Made by a program: the position numbers and the translations under genes. Below are positions 32,918 to 41,877 of a stretch of DNA of 64,000 nt, piece by piece; within the stretch, counting starts at the first letter, position 1; every line of letters starts with the position of its first letter. The stretch covers positions 59,568 to 123,567 of the forward strand of contig JBFXED010000007.1 of the NCBI GenBank assembly GCA_050180485.1. Direction: 5' to 3'. The DNA is from CADEGL01 sp050180485. GTDB taxonomy: Bacteria > Pseudomonadota > Alphaproteobacteria > CADEGL01. The notes below the pieces were generated by a model, which worked only from the letters and a program-made list of their open reading frames with translations, did no database searches and was not told the origin of the DNA.

Positions 32918-33625
<708 letters not shown>

Positions 33626-33787
33626 CGGCGGCTCCAGACGCTTCCTTCCGGCGGCCGACCCTTCCTGGGCCGGCCGTTCGCTTATGGGGCCTGGCCGTTG
33701 TAGCTGGGAGGCGGTTGGGGGTACGATCCACACCATATTCGCCGCCTTCGGGCGGCCGATTTTCACGCCCGGAACAGGGAGTTCCCT

Positions 33788-34729
33788 ATGCGCTTCGATG
33801 GCGTCTATTCACCGGTGATCACCCCGTTCAACGACGACGAGACGATCGACGAGGCGGCCTGGTACGAGATGATCGATTGGCAGATCGCCAACGGCGTCCA
33901 TGGTCTCGTGATCGGCGGTTCGACCGGCGAGGTCTATGCCCTCTCGAAGGAAGAGCGGCTCGACCAGTTCCGCAAGGCAAAGGCCTTCATCAAGGGCCGC
34001 GTGCCGTGGTTGGCCGGCGTCAACGCCATGACGACCAAGGAATGCTGCGGCTTCGCCGAGGCGGCGCGCGAGATCGGCGCCGACGGGCTTCTGGTCGCCG
34101 CACCCCCGTACTCGCTGCCGACCGAGAAGGAGCTGGCGCTCCACGTGCTTCGCATCGAGCGCGCCGCTTGCCTGCCGATCATGCTCTACAACTATCCGGG
34201 CCGCACGGGCGTCGAGATGGGCGAGGAGTTCCTCTCGCGCGTCAGCCAGAACGCCAACATCCGTGCCATCAAGGAGACCAGCGGCGACATCAACCGCGTG
34301 CACCTGATCGCGCGCGAGTTCCCGCAGTTGGAGCTTATCTGCGGCGCCGACGACCAGGTGCTCGAGTTCTTCGTCTGGGGCTCGCGCGGCTGGGTGTGCG
34401 GCGCGGCCAACTGCGTCTTGAAGGAAGCCATCGCCATCTGGGAGGCCTGCGTCGTCGAGAAGGACTTCGAGAAGGGCCGCCGCATGACCATGGCCATGAT
34501 GCCGCTGTTCAGCGTGCTCGAGCGCGGCGGCAAGTTCCTGCAATGCGTGAAATACGCCTGCGACATCCAAGGCCTGCCCTCGGGGGCGGTGCGCCGTCCG
34601 TTGCAGCCGCTGAAGAAGGAGTTCGCGCGCGAGCTGCGCGACGCGCTTCTCAACGGCCAGGCCGCCGTGCGCGCCATCCAGGAAGAAAGCAAGCACCCCG
34701 CCGCCAAGGTGCATCAACTCCGCGCTTAA
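33788..34729 (+). CDS. DapA-family aldolase/deaminase, probable 1-pyrroline-4-hydroxy-2-carboxylate deaminase
   Basis: 313 aa class I TIM-barrel. The Schiff-base Lys162 (RAIKETSGD), Tyr134 (LYNYPGRTGV) and GGSTGE substrate loop are present. The segments VHGLVIGGSTGE, PPYSLPTEKE, LPIMLYNYPGRTGVEMGEE and CGADDQVLEFFVWG resemble the DapA-family deaminases of hydroxyproline catabolism (HypD-type) more than lysine-pathway DapA, as I recall those sequences. The same window has the epimerase and FAD oxidase of that pathway and an aldehyde dehydrogenase directly downstream (12 bases). It would convert the pyrroline to 2-oxoglutarate semialdehyde. Family: sure; exact reaction: probable. Confidence 0.82.
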   Translation: MRFDGVYSPVITPFNDDETIDEAAWYEMIDWQIANGVHGLVIGGSTGEVYALSKEERLDQFRKAKAFIKGRVPWLAGVNAMTTKECCGFAEAAREIGADGLLVAAPPYSLPTEKELALHVLRIERAACLPIMLYNYPGRTGVEMGEEFLSRVSQNANIRAIKETSGDINRVHLIAREFPQLELICGADDQVLEFFVWGSRGWVCGAANCVLKEAIAIWEACVVEKDFEKGRRMTMAMMPLFSVLERGGKFLQCVKYACDIQGLPSGAVRRPLQPLKKEFARELRDALLNGQAAVRAIQEESKHPAAKVHQLRA

Positions 34730-34741
34730 GGAACCGCGACC

Positions 34742-36268
34742 ATGTCCGATCTTCTGACCCGCGAGGAATTCCAGTCCATCGCGGACCGCATGGACCTGCC
34801 CAGCAACGCCTTCATCAACGGCCGCTTCACGGCCGCGCGGGCGGGCAAGCGCTTCGACACACATAATCCGGCCACGGGCAAGAAGATCGCCGAGATCGCG
34901 CTGTGCGATGTGGCCGATGTGGATGCGGCGGTGTCCAAAGCGCGCGAGGCGTTCGAGCGCGGCGTGTGGTCGAAGATGCACCCGACCGAGCGCAAGCGTC
35001 GCCTGATCCAGCTGGCCAAGCTGATCCGCCGCGACCGCTTCCAGCTGGCCGTGATGGAGAGCGTGGAAAGCGGCAAGCCCATCCGCGATATCATGACCGT
35101 GGACCTGCCGGAGACGCTCCACTGCCTGGAATGGCACGCGGAGGCGACCGACAAGCTCTACGATCAGGTCTCGCCCTCGGGCGACGACGCGCTCGGCCTG
35201 GTCGTGCGTGAGCCGCTCGGCGTCGTGGCCTGCGTCCTGCCGTGGAACTTCCCGCTGATGATGGTGGCGTGGAAGATCGGGCCCGCGCTTTCGGCCGGCA
35301 ACAGCGTGATCGTGAAGCCCGCCGAGCAGACCAACATGACCACCCTGCGCCTGGCCGAGCTTGCGCTCGAGGCCGGCATCCCGCCGGGGGTCTTCTCGGT
35401 CGTCACCGGTCCCGGCGAGGTCACCGGCCGGGCGCTCGGCCTGCACCCCGACATCAACGGCATCTCGTTCACGGGCTCGACCGAGATCGGCCGCAAATTC
35501 CTGGAGTATGCGGCGCAAAGCAACCTGAAGCGCACGGTCTTGGAGTGCGGCGGCAAGAACCCATCCGTCGTCCTGGCCGATGCGGAGAATTTGGACGAGG
35601 TGGCGCGCCACGTCGTCTATTCCGTGCTCTGGAACATGGGCCAGAACTGCTCGTCCAATTCGCGCCTGATCGTCGACCGCAAGATCAAGGACAAGCTGAT
35701 GGAGCGGGTCGTGGCGCGCGTGCGCGACTGGCGCACGGGCTATCCGCTCGACCCCGCCAACGCGTTGGGCGCCATCATCTCGAAGGAGCAGTACGATAAG
35801 ATCCTGCGCTATATCGAGACGGGCAAGAAGGAGGGTGCCTCGGTCGCGACCGGCGGCGACGCCATCAAGGATGGCGAGGGGCTCTATATCGCGCCGACCA
35901 TCTTCGATGGGGTGAAGCCATCGATGACCATCGCGAAGGAAGAGATCTTCGGTCCCGTGCTCTCGGTCATCACCGTGAACAGCACCGAAGAGGCCGTCCA
36001 GGTCGCCAACGACACGAGCTACGGCCTGCAGGCGTCGCTGTTCACCTCCAACGTCCGCTCGGCCCACCGCGTCGCGCGCGCGCTCCAGGCCGGCACGGTC
36101 ACGGTTAACTGCTACGGCGAAGGCGACATCACGACACCCTTCGGCGGCTACAAGCTGTCCGGCTTCGGCGGCCGCGACAACTCGCTCAAGGCCCACGACC
36201 AGTACACTGAGACCAAGACCATCTGGCTCGACCTAAGCGACCGCCACATGGACGAGAAGGTGGACTGA
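34742..36268 (+). CDS. NAD(P)-dependent aldehyde dehydrogenase (PuuC-like; candidate 2-oxoglutarate semialdehyde dehydrogenase)
   Basis: 508 aa. Catalytic Cys303 (GQNCSSNSR) and general-base Glu268 (VLECGGKN) are present, with the cofactor region PWNFPLMMVAWKIGPAL and FTGSTEIG. The C-terminal FGGRDNSLKAHDQYTETKTIW is like gamma-glutamyl-gamma-aminobutyraldehyde dehydrogenases (PuuC). By position, after the DapA-like deaminase, it could oxidise 2-oxoglutarate semialdehyde to 2-oxoglutarate; by sequence, oxidation of a gamma-glutamyl aminoaldehyde is equally possible. Confidence 0.92.
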   Translation: MSDLLTREEFQSIADRMDLPSNAFINGRFTAARAGKRFDTHNPATGKKIAEIALCDVADVDAAVSKAREAFERGVWSKMHPTERKRRLIQLAKLIRRDRFQLAVMESVESGKPIRDIMTVDLPETLHCLEWHAEATDKLYDQVSPSGDDALGLVVREPLGVVACVLPWNFPLMMVAWKIGPALSAGNSVIVKPAEQTNMTTLRLAELALEAGIPPGVFSVVTGPGEVTGRALGLHPDINGISFTGSTEIGRKFLEYAAQSNLKRTVLECGGKNPSVVLADAENLDEVARHVVYSVLWNMGQNCSSNSRLIVDRKIKDKLMERVVARVRDWRTGYPLDPANALGAIISKEQYDKILRYIETGKKEGASVATGGDAIKDGEGLYIAPTIFDGVKPSMTIAKEEIFGPVLSVITVNSTEEAVQVANDTSYGLQASLFTSNVRSAHRVARALQAGTVTVNCYGEGDITTPFGGYKLSGFGGRDNSLKAHDQYTETKTIWLDLSDRHMDEKVD

Positions 36269-36290
36269 CCGGCCGAACGCGGGCCTTCCC

Positions 36291-37190
36291 ATGAACGCCC
36301 CCGCGGCCCCGAGCCTCCGGCTCGCGGCCAATGCGAGCCTGGTCGGCGCCGTCCTCCTCTGGAGCTCCTTCTATGGGATCATGGAGGAGCTTCTACGTGG
36401 CTGGGACGTGTTCTCGCTCACCGCGGTGCGCCTCACCCTCGGCAGCGTGATCCTCTGCCTCATGCTGCTCCTGCGCGAGGGAAAGGGCGCCTTCCTGCGC
36501 CCCTTGCCCTGGGGTCGCATCGCCATTCTGGGCGGCGTTGGCTTCGGGCTGTTCTGCATCTTCATCACGATGGGCATTCTCTATGCGGGCGCCATCGCGT
36601 CCGCCTTCGTCTTCACCACCTCACCCATCGTGACGGCCTTTGTGGCGCGGATCGCCGTGGGGCAACGCCTGGGGCCGGGGACGCTCATGGGCGCGGTGCT
36701 GGCGCTCGCGGGCGGTACCTTGATGGTGCTCAAGGACGGGGCGGTGGAAATCCGCGGTGGCGAAATCCTGGTCCTGGGCTGTGTGATCTGCTTCTCATGG
36801 TACTCGATCATGCTGCCGCGCTGGCTTCCCGGCCTCTCCACCGTCGCGGCGGCCGCTTTCACGGTCAGCGCGGGCACGCTGGTGACCATCGTCCTGGCCC
36901 CGGCTGCTCTCCTGGCCGGCCTGGTCGAGTTCCGCGTCGATCTCTCGTCCCATTCTCTGCTCTTGTTGGTGTATTTGGCCGTCACCACCATTTGCCTCGC
37001 CGTCATGCTGTGGAACTTCGGCGTCCGTCACCTTGGCGCCACCATGGCCTCGATCTATTCGAACCTGAGTCCGGTTTTCGCGGCCTGTATCGCCATGGCG
37101 CTGGGCATCTATCCCACGCTCATGCAGGTGGCGGGTGGGCTCGTGATCCTGGCCGGCGTGATCGTCGCCCAGCGCTGGCGCGCATCGTAA
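36291..37190 (+). CDS. DMT-superfamily (EamA) transporter
   Basis: 299 aa with about ten membrane segments in two EamA repeats (ANASLVGAVLLWSSFYGIME; GVRHLGATMASIYSNLSPVF). The latter motif, around a conserved Pro in the ninth helix, is typical. It follows the ALDH by 22 bases and precedes the SDR cluster by about 100; cotranscription is likely. Substrate unknown. Confidence 0.88.
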   Translation: MNAPAAPSLRLAANASLVGAVLLWSSFYGIMEELLRGWDVFSLTAVRLTLGSVILCLMLLLREGKGAFLRPLPWGRIAILGGVGFGLFCIFITMGILYAGAIASAFVFTTSPIVTAFVARIAVGQRLGPGTLMGAVLALAGGTLMVLKDGAVEIRGGEILVLGCVICFSWYSIMLPRWLPGLSTVAAAAFTVSAGTLVTIVLAPAALLAGLVEFRVDLSSHSLLLLVYLAVTTICLAVMLWNFGVRHLGATMASIYSNLSPVFAACIAMALGIYPTLMQVAGGLVILAGVIVAQRWRAS

Positions 37191-37293
37191 TACCGCGGGC
37201 CCCCGTCGCTTGCGCGCCTTTGGGCGCTGGGATAAGCCCTAACGCGAAGGCGCCGCCCGGCGCCACGGACATTCCCGAACACGGAGGCGCGCA

Positions 37294-38025
37294 GTGAAAG
37301 GCAAGGCGGTTGTGATCACCGGCGGTGCGCAGGGCATCGGCTATGCGATCTCCGAGCTTCTGGTCGAGCGCGGCGCCAAGGTCGCGATCATGGATGTGCA
37401 ACAGGCCGCCATCGACAAGGCCGTCGCGGGCCTCATGGCCCAGGGTGGGGAGGCCGTCGGCATCCCCGTCGATTTGCGCGTCGGCGCCAACTGCTACAAG
37501 GCGTTCGATCAGGCCGTGAAGGCCTTCGGCCGCATCGACGCGCTCGGCAACGTGGCCGGCGTCTATGTGCGCAAGCCGATCCTCGAGATCACCGACGACG
37601 AGTGGAACGAGATGCTGGGCGTCAATGTGCGCGGCCTCTACCACATGACCGTCGCGGCCTTCAAACACATGAAGGAGAAGGGTGGCGGCAAGATCGTCAA
37701 CATCGCCTCGATCGACGCCTGGAAGGCGCATCCGAAGAACTCGCACTATGCGGCGTCCAAGGCGGCGGTGGTCAGCCTGTCGCGCAGCTTCGCCCTCGAA
37801 GGCGCGCCCCACAAAATCTACGTCAACACGATCTCGCCCGGCCCGGTCGCGACCGAGAAGGCCAAGGCCGCGGGCTGGCTGCCGGAGGAGGCCGCCAAGG
37901 TCCCGCTCGGCCGCGCGGCGGAGCCCAAGGACATCGCCCAGGCCTTCTGTTATCTGGCCAGCGACGAGAGCAACTACGTCGTCGGCGTGAACCTATTCGT
38001 GAACGGCGGCTACATCATCCTCTAG
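37294..38025 (+). CDS. SDR-family oxidoreductase (SDR array 1)
   Basis: 243 aa, GTG start. Cofactor motif TGGAQGIG, NVAGV (in place of NNAG), Ser in NIASIDAW, and the catalytic pair Tyr152/Lys156 in HYAASKAAV are present. Ends with VNGGYIIL. It is the least similar of the four tandem SDRs: it lacks the MGMG/AGMG cofactor loop of the next three. Substrate unknown; FabG-like 3-oxoacyl or polyol/hydroxyacid reductions are possible. Confidence 0.9.
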   Translation: MKGKAVVITGGAQGIGYAISELLVERGAKVAIMDVQQAAIDKAVAGLMAQGGEAVGIPVDLRVGANCYKAFDQAVKAFGRIDALGNVAGVYVRKPILEITDDEWNEMLGVNVRGLYHMTVAAFKHMKEKGGGKIVNIASIDAWKAHPKNSHYAASKAAVVSLSRSFALEGAPHKIYVNTISPGPVATEKAKAAGWLPEEAAKVPLGRAAEPKDIAQAFCYLASDESNYVVGVNLFVNGGYIIL

Positions 38026-38039
38026 GTCGGGAGCGGAAC

Positions 38040-38816
38040 ATGGCGGCGAAGCGGCCCGAAGCGCGCCTCGACGGCAAGGTCATCGTGGTGACGGGCGCCG
38101 GCATGGGCATGGGGCGCACCCATGCCCAGCTTTTGGCCGAGCGCGGCGCCCTTGTCGTCGTGCAGGACATCCAGAAGGAAAAGGCCGAGGAGACCGCGCA
38201 ACTGGTCACCAAGGCCGGCGGCAAGGCGCATGTCGTGGCTTGCGATATCTCGGATACGGGCGCCGTCGCGCGCGCGTTCGCCGCGATGGAAAAGGCGTTG
38301 GGCCGTGTTGACGTGCTGGTCAACAACGCCGGCATCCACAACCGCCGCGCGATCGAAGAGGTCACGCCCCAGGACTTCGACGCCATGTTCGGCGTCCATG
38401 TGAAGGGCACCTTTTTCGCGACCAAGGCCGTGATCCCGGGCATGAAGGCGCGTAAGTCCGGCAAGATCATCAACATCTCCTCGGCCTGGGGCATGGTCGG
38501 CAATCCGACCGACAGCCACTATTGCGGCGCCAAGGCCGCGCTGCTCGGCGTGACCAAATCCTGGGCCAAGGAATATGCGCCCTGGAACATCACGGTGAAT
38601 GCCATCGCCCCCGGCATGGTGATGACCGAGATGACGAAACAAAACCGCTCCGCGGCCGAGCTCAAGGAATTCACCGACAAGCTGATTCCCCTGGGTCGCC
38701 TGGGCGAGCCGGTGGAATTCAGCTACGCGGTCGCGTTCCTCGCTTCGGCGGAAGCGGATTTCATCACCGGCCAGGTCCTGTCGCCCAACGGCGGCGAATT
38801 CATCGTCGGATTCTAA
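38040..38816 (+). CDS. SDR-family oxidoreductase (SDR array 2)
   Basis: 258 aa. TGAGMGMGRTHA cofactor loop, NNAGIHNRR, NISSAWG and catalytic Tyr161/Lys165 (HYCGAKAALLG). ATG 38040 was chosen as it gives the normal SDR N-terminus (RLDGKVIVVTGAG) and lies 14 bases after the previous stop; the frame is open far upstream through the previous gene. Strongly similar to SDR 3 and 4, sharing KSWAKEYAPWNITVNAI-like blocks. Confidence 0.9.
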   Translation: MAAKRPEARLDGKVIVVTGAGMGMGRTHAQLLAERGALVVVQDIQKEKAEETAQLVTKAGGKAHVVACDISDTGAVARAFAAMEKALGRVDVLVNNAGIHNRRAIEEVTPQDFDAMFGVHVKGTFFATKAVIPGMKARKSGKIINISSAWGMVGNPTDSHYCGAKAALLGVTKSWAKEYAPWNITVNAIAPGMVMTEMTKQNRSAAELKEFTDKLIPLGRLGEPVEFSYAVAFLASAEADFITGQVLSPNGGEFIVGF

Positions 38817-38828
38817 GAGGCAGCAAAG

Positions 38829-39608
38829 ATGACAACGGATCAACGCAAGAGCGCGCGGCTCGACGGCAAGGTCGCCATCGTCACCGGCGCGGGCGCCGGC
38901 ATGGGCAAGGCCGAGGCCATTTTCCTGGCCGAGCGCGGCGCGCGCGTAGGTGTGCAGGACATCGACCGCAAGGCGGCCGAGGCAACCGCCGAGGAGATCC
39001 GCAAGGCCGGTGGCGAATGCCTGGTGCTGATCGGCGATCTGGCCAAGCCCGCCGAATCGGCGCGCAACGTCGCGGAGGCTGTGGCTAAGTGGGGCGGCGT
39101 CGACGTGCTGGTGAATAACGCCGCCATCCACGAGTTCAAGGATTCCGAACAGATGGACGAAGCCAGCTTCGACCGGATGTTCGACATCAACGTGAAGGGC
39201 TTGTTCTTCGTGACTCAGGCCGTGATCAAAAGCATGAAGACCAAGGGCGGCGGCAAGATCATCAACATCGCCTCCACCGCTGGCATGGTGGGGCAGGGGG
39301 GCAGCCCGCACTATTCCGGCTCCAAAGGGGCCGTGCTGGCGATGACAAAGTCGTGGGCCAAGGAACTGGCGCCCTGGAAGATCACGGTGAATGCGATCTG
39401 CCCAGGCCCGATCATGACCGACATGGTGATCCGCGCCCGCGGCATCGAAGGCGCCAAGAAGCGCGCGGAGACGGAGATTCCCCTGCGCCGCTACGGCGAG
39501 CCGGTCGAGGTGGCGTACCTGGTCGGGTTCCTGGCTTCGGCGGAATCGGACTTCATCACGGGCCAGTCCATGGCCATCAACGGCGGCACCACCATCGTCG
39601 GCATCTGA
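38829..39608 (+). CDS. SDR-family oxidoreductase (SDR array 3)
   Basis: 259 aa. TGAGAGMGKAEA loop, NNAAIHEF, NIASTAGMVGQGG and Tyr162/Lys166 (HYSGSKGAVLA). C-terminal EIPLRRYGEPVEVAYLVGF and FITGQSMAINGG match SDR 4 almost word for word. Starts 12 bases after SDR 2. All catalytic residues are intact, so it is expected to be active. Confidence 0.9.
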   Translation: MTTDQRKSARLDGKVAIVTGAGAGMGKAEAIFLAERGARVGVQDIDRKAAEATAEEIRKAGGECLVLIGDLAKPAESARNVAEAVAKWGGVDVLVNNAAIHEFKDSEQMDEASFDRMFDINVKGLFFVTQAVIKSMKTKGGGKIINIASTAGMVGQGGSPHYSGSKGAVLAMTKSWAKELAPWKITVNAICPGPIMTDMVIRARGIEGAKKRAETEIPLRRYGEPVEVAYLVGFLASAESDFITGQSMAINGGTTIVGI

Positions 39609-39615
39609 GGCTCCC

Positions 39616-40401
39616 ATGGCATCTGCGCAAGACAACCGCTCCTCGGCCAGCCTCGACGGCAAGGTCGTCTACATCACGGGCGCCGGCGCCGGCATGGGGC
39701 GCGAGGACGCGTTGCTGGTGGCATCGCGCGGCGCGCGCGTGGCCGTGCAGGACATCGACGGCAAGAGCGCCGAGGAAACGGTGGCCAAGATCGCCGAGAA
39801 GGGCGGCCAGGCCACGGCGATCGTTGGCGACGTGGCCAAGCCCGAAGAGTGCAAGCGCATGGCGAAAGAGGCCGAAGCCAAGTGGGGCCGGGTGGACGTG
39901 CTGGTCAACAACGCCGGCATCCACGAGCGCCGCGATTTGGAGGCCATGGAGGAACAGCACTTCAACCGCATGTTCGACGTGCATGTGAAGGGCAGCTTCT
40001 TCACCACCCAGGCGCTCGTGCCCGGCATGAAATCGCGCAAGGCGGGCAAGATCATCAACATCGCGTCCACCGCCGGTATGGTGGCGACCGTGGGGGACGC
40101 GCATTACTGCGCGGCCAAATCCGCGCTGCTCGGCTTCACCAAGGCGTGGGCCAAGGAACTCGCGCCCTGGAGCATCAACGTGAATGCGATCTGCCCCGGT
40201 CCGATCGCCACGGAGCTTGCCGTGCGCAACCGTGGCTGGGACGGCATCCGCGAGCGGGCAGAGAAGGAGATCCCGCTGCGCCGCTACGGCGATCCCATCG
40301 ACGTGGCTTATGCGGTCGCGTTCCTGGCCTCGTCCGAATCCGACTTCATCACCGGCCAGTCCATGCCCATCGCGGGCGGCCTGGCCATCGTCGGGATTTA
40401 G
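39616..40401 (+). CDS. SDR-family oxidoreductase (SDR array 4)
   Basis: 261 aa. TGAGAGMGREDA loop, NNAGIHERR, NIASTAGMVATVG and Tyr164/Lys168 (HYCAAKSALLG). Starts 7 bases after SDR 3, so coupled translation is likely. SDR 2-4 look like products of local duplication. The array ends 121 bases before the convergent FAD oxidase gene. Confidence 0.9.
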   Translation: MASAQDNRSSASLDGKVVYITGAGAGMGREDALLVASRGARVAVQDIDGKSAEETVAKIAEKGGQATAIVGDVAKPEECKRMAKEAEAKWGRVDVLVNNAGIHERRDLEAMEEQHFNRMFDVHVKGSFFTTQALVPGMKSRKAGKIINIASTAGMVATVGDAHYCAAKSALLGFTKAWAKELAPWSINVNAICPGPIATELAVRNRGWDGIRERAEKEIPLRRYGDPIDVAYAVAFLASSESDFITGQSMPIAGGLAIVGI

Positions 40402-40522
40402 GGCTTTCCCTCCAGCGACAATCGCGCCTCGGCGGGCGCGCCGAGGGCGTCGAGCGCGTGTCGCGCCAGGGCCTTGCTCGATTCGAGCGTTTCCGGAATG
40501 GCGGCCGAGGCGCCCAGCCGAA

Positions 40523-41767
40523 TCAGAACCGGTCGATCCGGTACGGCTTCAGGTCGATCGCCGGCGGCCGGTCGCCCATCATGTCGGAGATCAATCGTCC
40601 GCACACGGCGGCCTGGGTCAGACCGTAGTGGCCGCTGCCGAAGGCGTAGAAGACGTTGCGGAAGCGCGGCGCGCGCGAGATGACGGGCACCGAATCCGGC
40701 ATCATCGGCCGGTCGCCGCTCCACTGGGTATAACCTTCGGTCTGGATGCCCGGGAAGACGCGCTGGGCCACCTTCAGCACCGCATCCGCGCGGCGCCAGT
40801 CGGGCGGCGAATCCACGCCCGAGAATTCCAGCGTGCCGGCGAAGCGCAGCCCCATCGCCATCGGCGTGATGGCGACCTGATGCTCCGGCGCCACCAAAAC
40901 GTGGCGCAACTGGATGCCCGAGTTGGGCAGGGTAACGTGATAGCCCTTGCCCGATTCGAGCGGCACCTTGCTGCCCAAGAGCGCGGCCAGGCGATGCGAA
41001 TAGGCACCCGCGGCCACGACCAGATTCTGCACCGGCCGCACCGCGCGGTTGGTGCGCAAGCTCCGCGGGCCTTCCGGCCCCATCTCGATGGCGCTGACAT
41101 TCTCGCGCAGGATCGTGCCGCCGTTGCGCTGGAACGTCTCGGCCAGGCCGGTGACGATCTTGAACGGATCGGCCACGTGCCGGAATTCCGGCTCGAAGAT
41201 GGCGCAGGTGTATTTGGACGGCAGGCCCGGTTCGAGCTGACGCAGCTCGGAGGCGTTCAGGCGCTGGCTCTTGTAGCCGCGCTCCCACAGCATCTGCCAG
41301 ATCGGCAGGTCGGCCTCCAGGTTGGCCTCGCTCTCGTAGGGGTTGATGCAGCCGCTGTGGCTGACCTGGTCCTCCAGCCGCGCGTCCTTCAGAAGCGGCA
41401 GCCAATGGTCGTAGGCGATGTGCTGGATGGCGCCGAGCGATTCGATCGTGCTGCCGATGCGCGCGTTGCTGCCCGTGGGCAGGAAGCGCAGCAGCCAGGG
41501 GATCAGCTTCGGGAAATAGGTCGGCTTGAGCGCGAGCGGCCCCAGGGGATCGAACAGGTAGCGCGGGATCTTCTTGAACATGCCGGGCGTGGCCACGGGA
41601 AAGGCGTGGTCCACGCCGATGCCGCCCGCGTTGCCGAAGGAGCAGCCCTCGCCGGGCGGCAGCCGGTCGATCACCGTGACCGGACGCCCCTCGCGCTGGA
41701 GGGTGAGCGCGGTGGCCATGCCGACCACGCCTGCGCCGATGATGGTGACGGGAGCCGTGGCGTTCAT
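40523..41767 (-). CDS. FAD-dependent D-amino-acid dehydrogenase-like oxidoreductase, probable cis-4-hydroxy-D-proline dehydrogenase
   Basis: 414 aa DAO-fold flavoenzyme. The dinucleotide motif IIGAGVVGMATALTLQREG is at the N-terminus, then GCSFGNAGGIGVDHAFP and a late YTQWSGDRPMMPDSVPVI and FYAFGSGHYGLTQAA that are typical of DadA-like enzymes. It is divergent, 110 bases apart, from a proline-racemase-family epimerase. In hydroxyproline catabolism this pair makes and then oxidises cis-4-hydroxy-D-proline to the pyrroline used by the DapA-family deaminase. A general D-amino-acid dehydrogenase is the alternative. Confidence 0.85.
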   Translation of the reverse strand: MNATAPVTIIGAGVVGMATALTLQREGRPVTVIDRLPPGEGCSFGNAGGIGVDHAFPVATPGMFKKIPRYLFDPLGPLALKPTYFPKLIPWLLRFLPTGSNARIGSTIESLGAIQHIAYDHWLPLLKDARLEDQVSHSGCINPYESEANLEADLPIWQMLWERGYKSQRLNASELRQLEPGLPSKYTCAIFEPEFRHVADPFKIVTGLAETFQRNGGTILRENVSAIEMGPEGPRSLRTNRAVRPVQNLVVAAGAYSHRLAALLGSKVPLESGKGYHVTLPNSGIQLRHVLVAPEHQVAITPMAMGLRFAGTLEFSGVDSPPDWRRADAVLKVAQRVFPGIQTEGYTQWSGDRPMMPDSVPVISRAPRFRNVFYAFGSGHYGLTQAAVCGRLISDMMGDRPPAIDLKPYRIDRF

Positions 41768-41823
41768 TTCGGTCCTTTGGGGGTTCGAGGCGGTGGAGGG
41801 CGATCTATTGCAATAGATAAGCC

Positions 41824-41836
41824 CTTGTGCAACAAG
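41824..41836. promoter_or_regulatory. Possible GntR-type operator between oxidase and epimerase genes
   Basis: CTTGT-GCA-ACAAG, a perfect 5-bp inverted repeat in the 110-base divergent promoter region. TTGT...ACAA symmetry is common in FadR-subfamily GntR operators, and hydroxyproline genes are often under GntR control. No gntR gene is in the window, so this is a weak call. Confidence 0.35.
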
Positions 41837-41877
41837 CTTTTTATCCGGCCCGACCGGGCCGTGCGGGAGTGCGCGCC

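Noticed and set aside
37294..40401. A fatty-acid synthesis (fabG) cluster
   Set aside because: There are no acyl carrier protein, FabD or FabF genes nearby, and four parallel SDRs in a catabolic setting do not fit.
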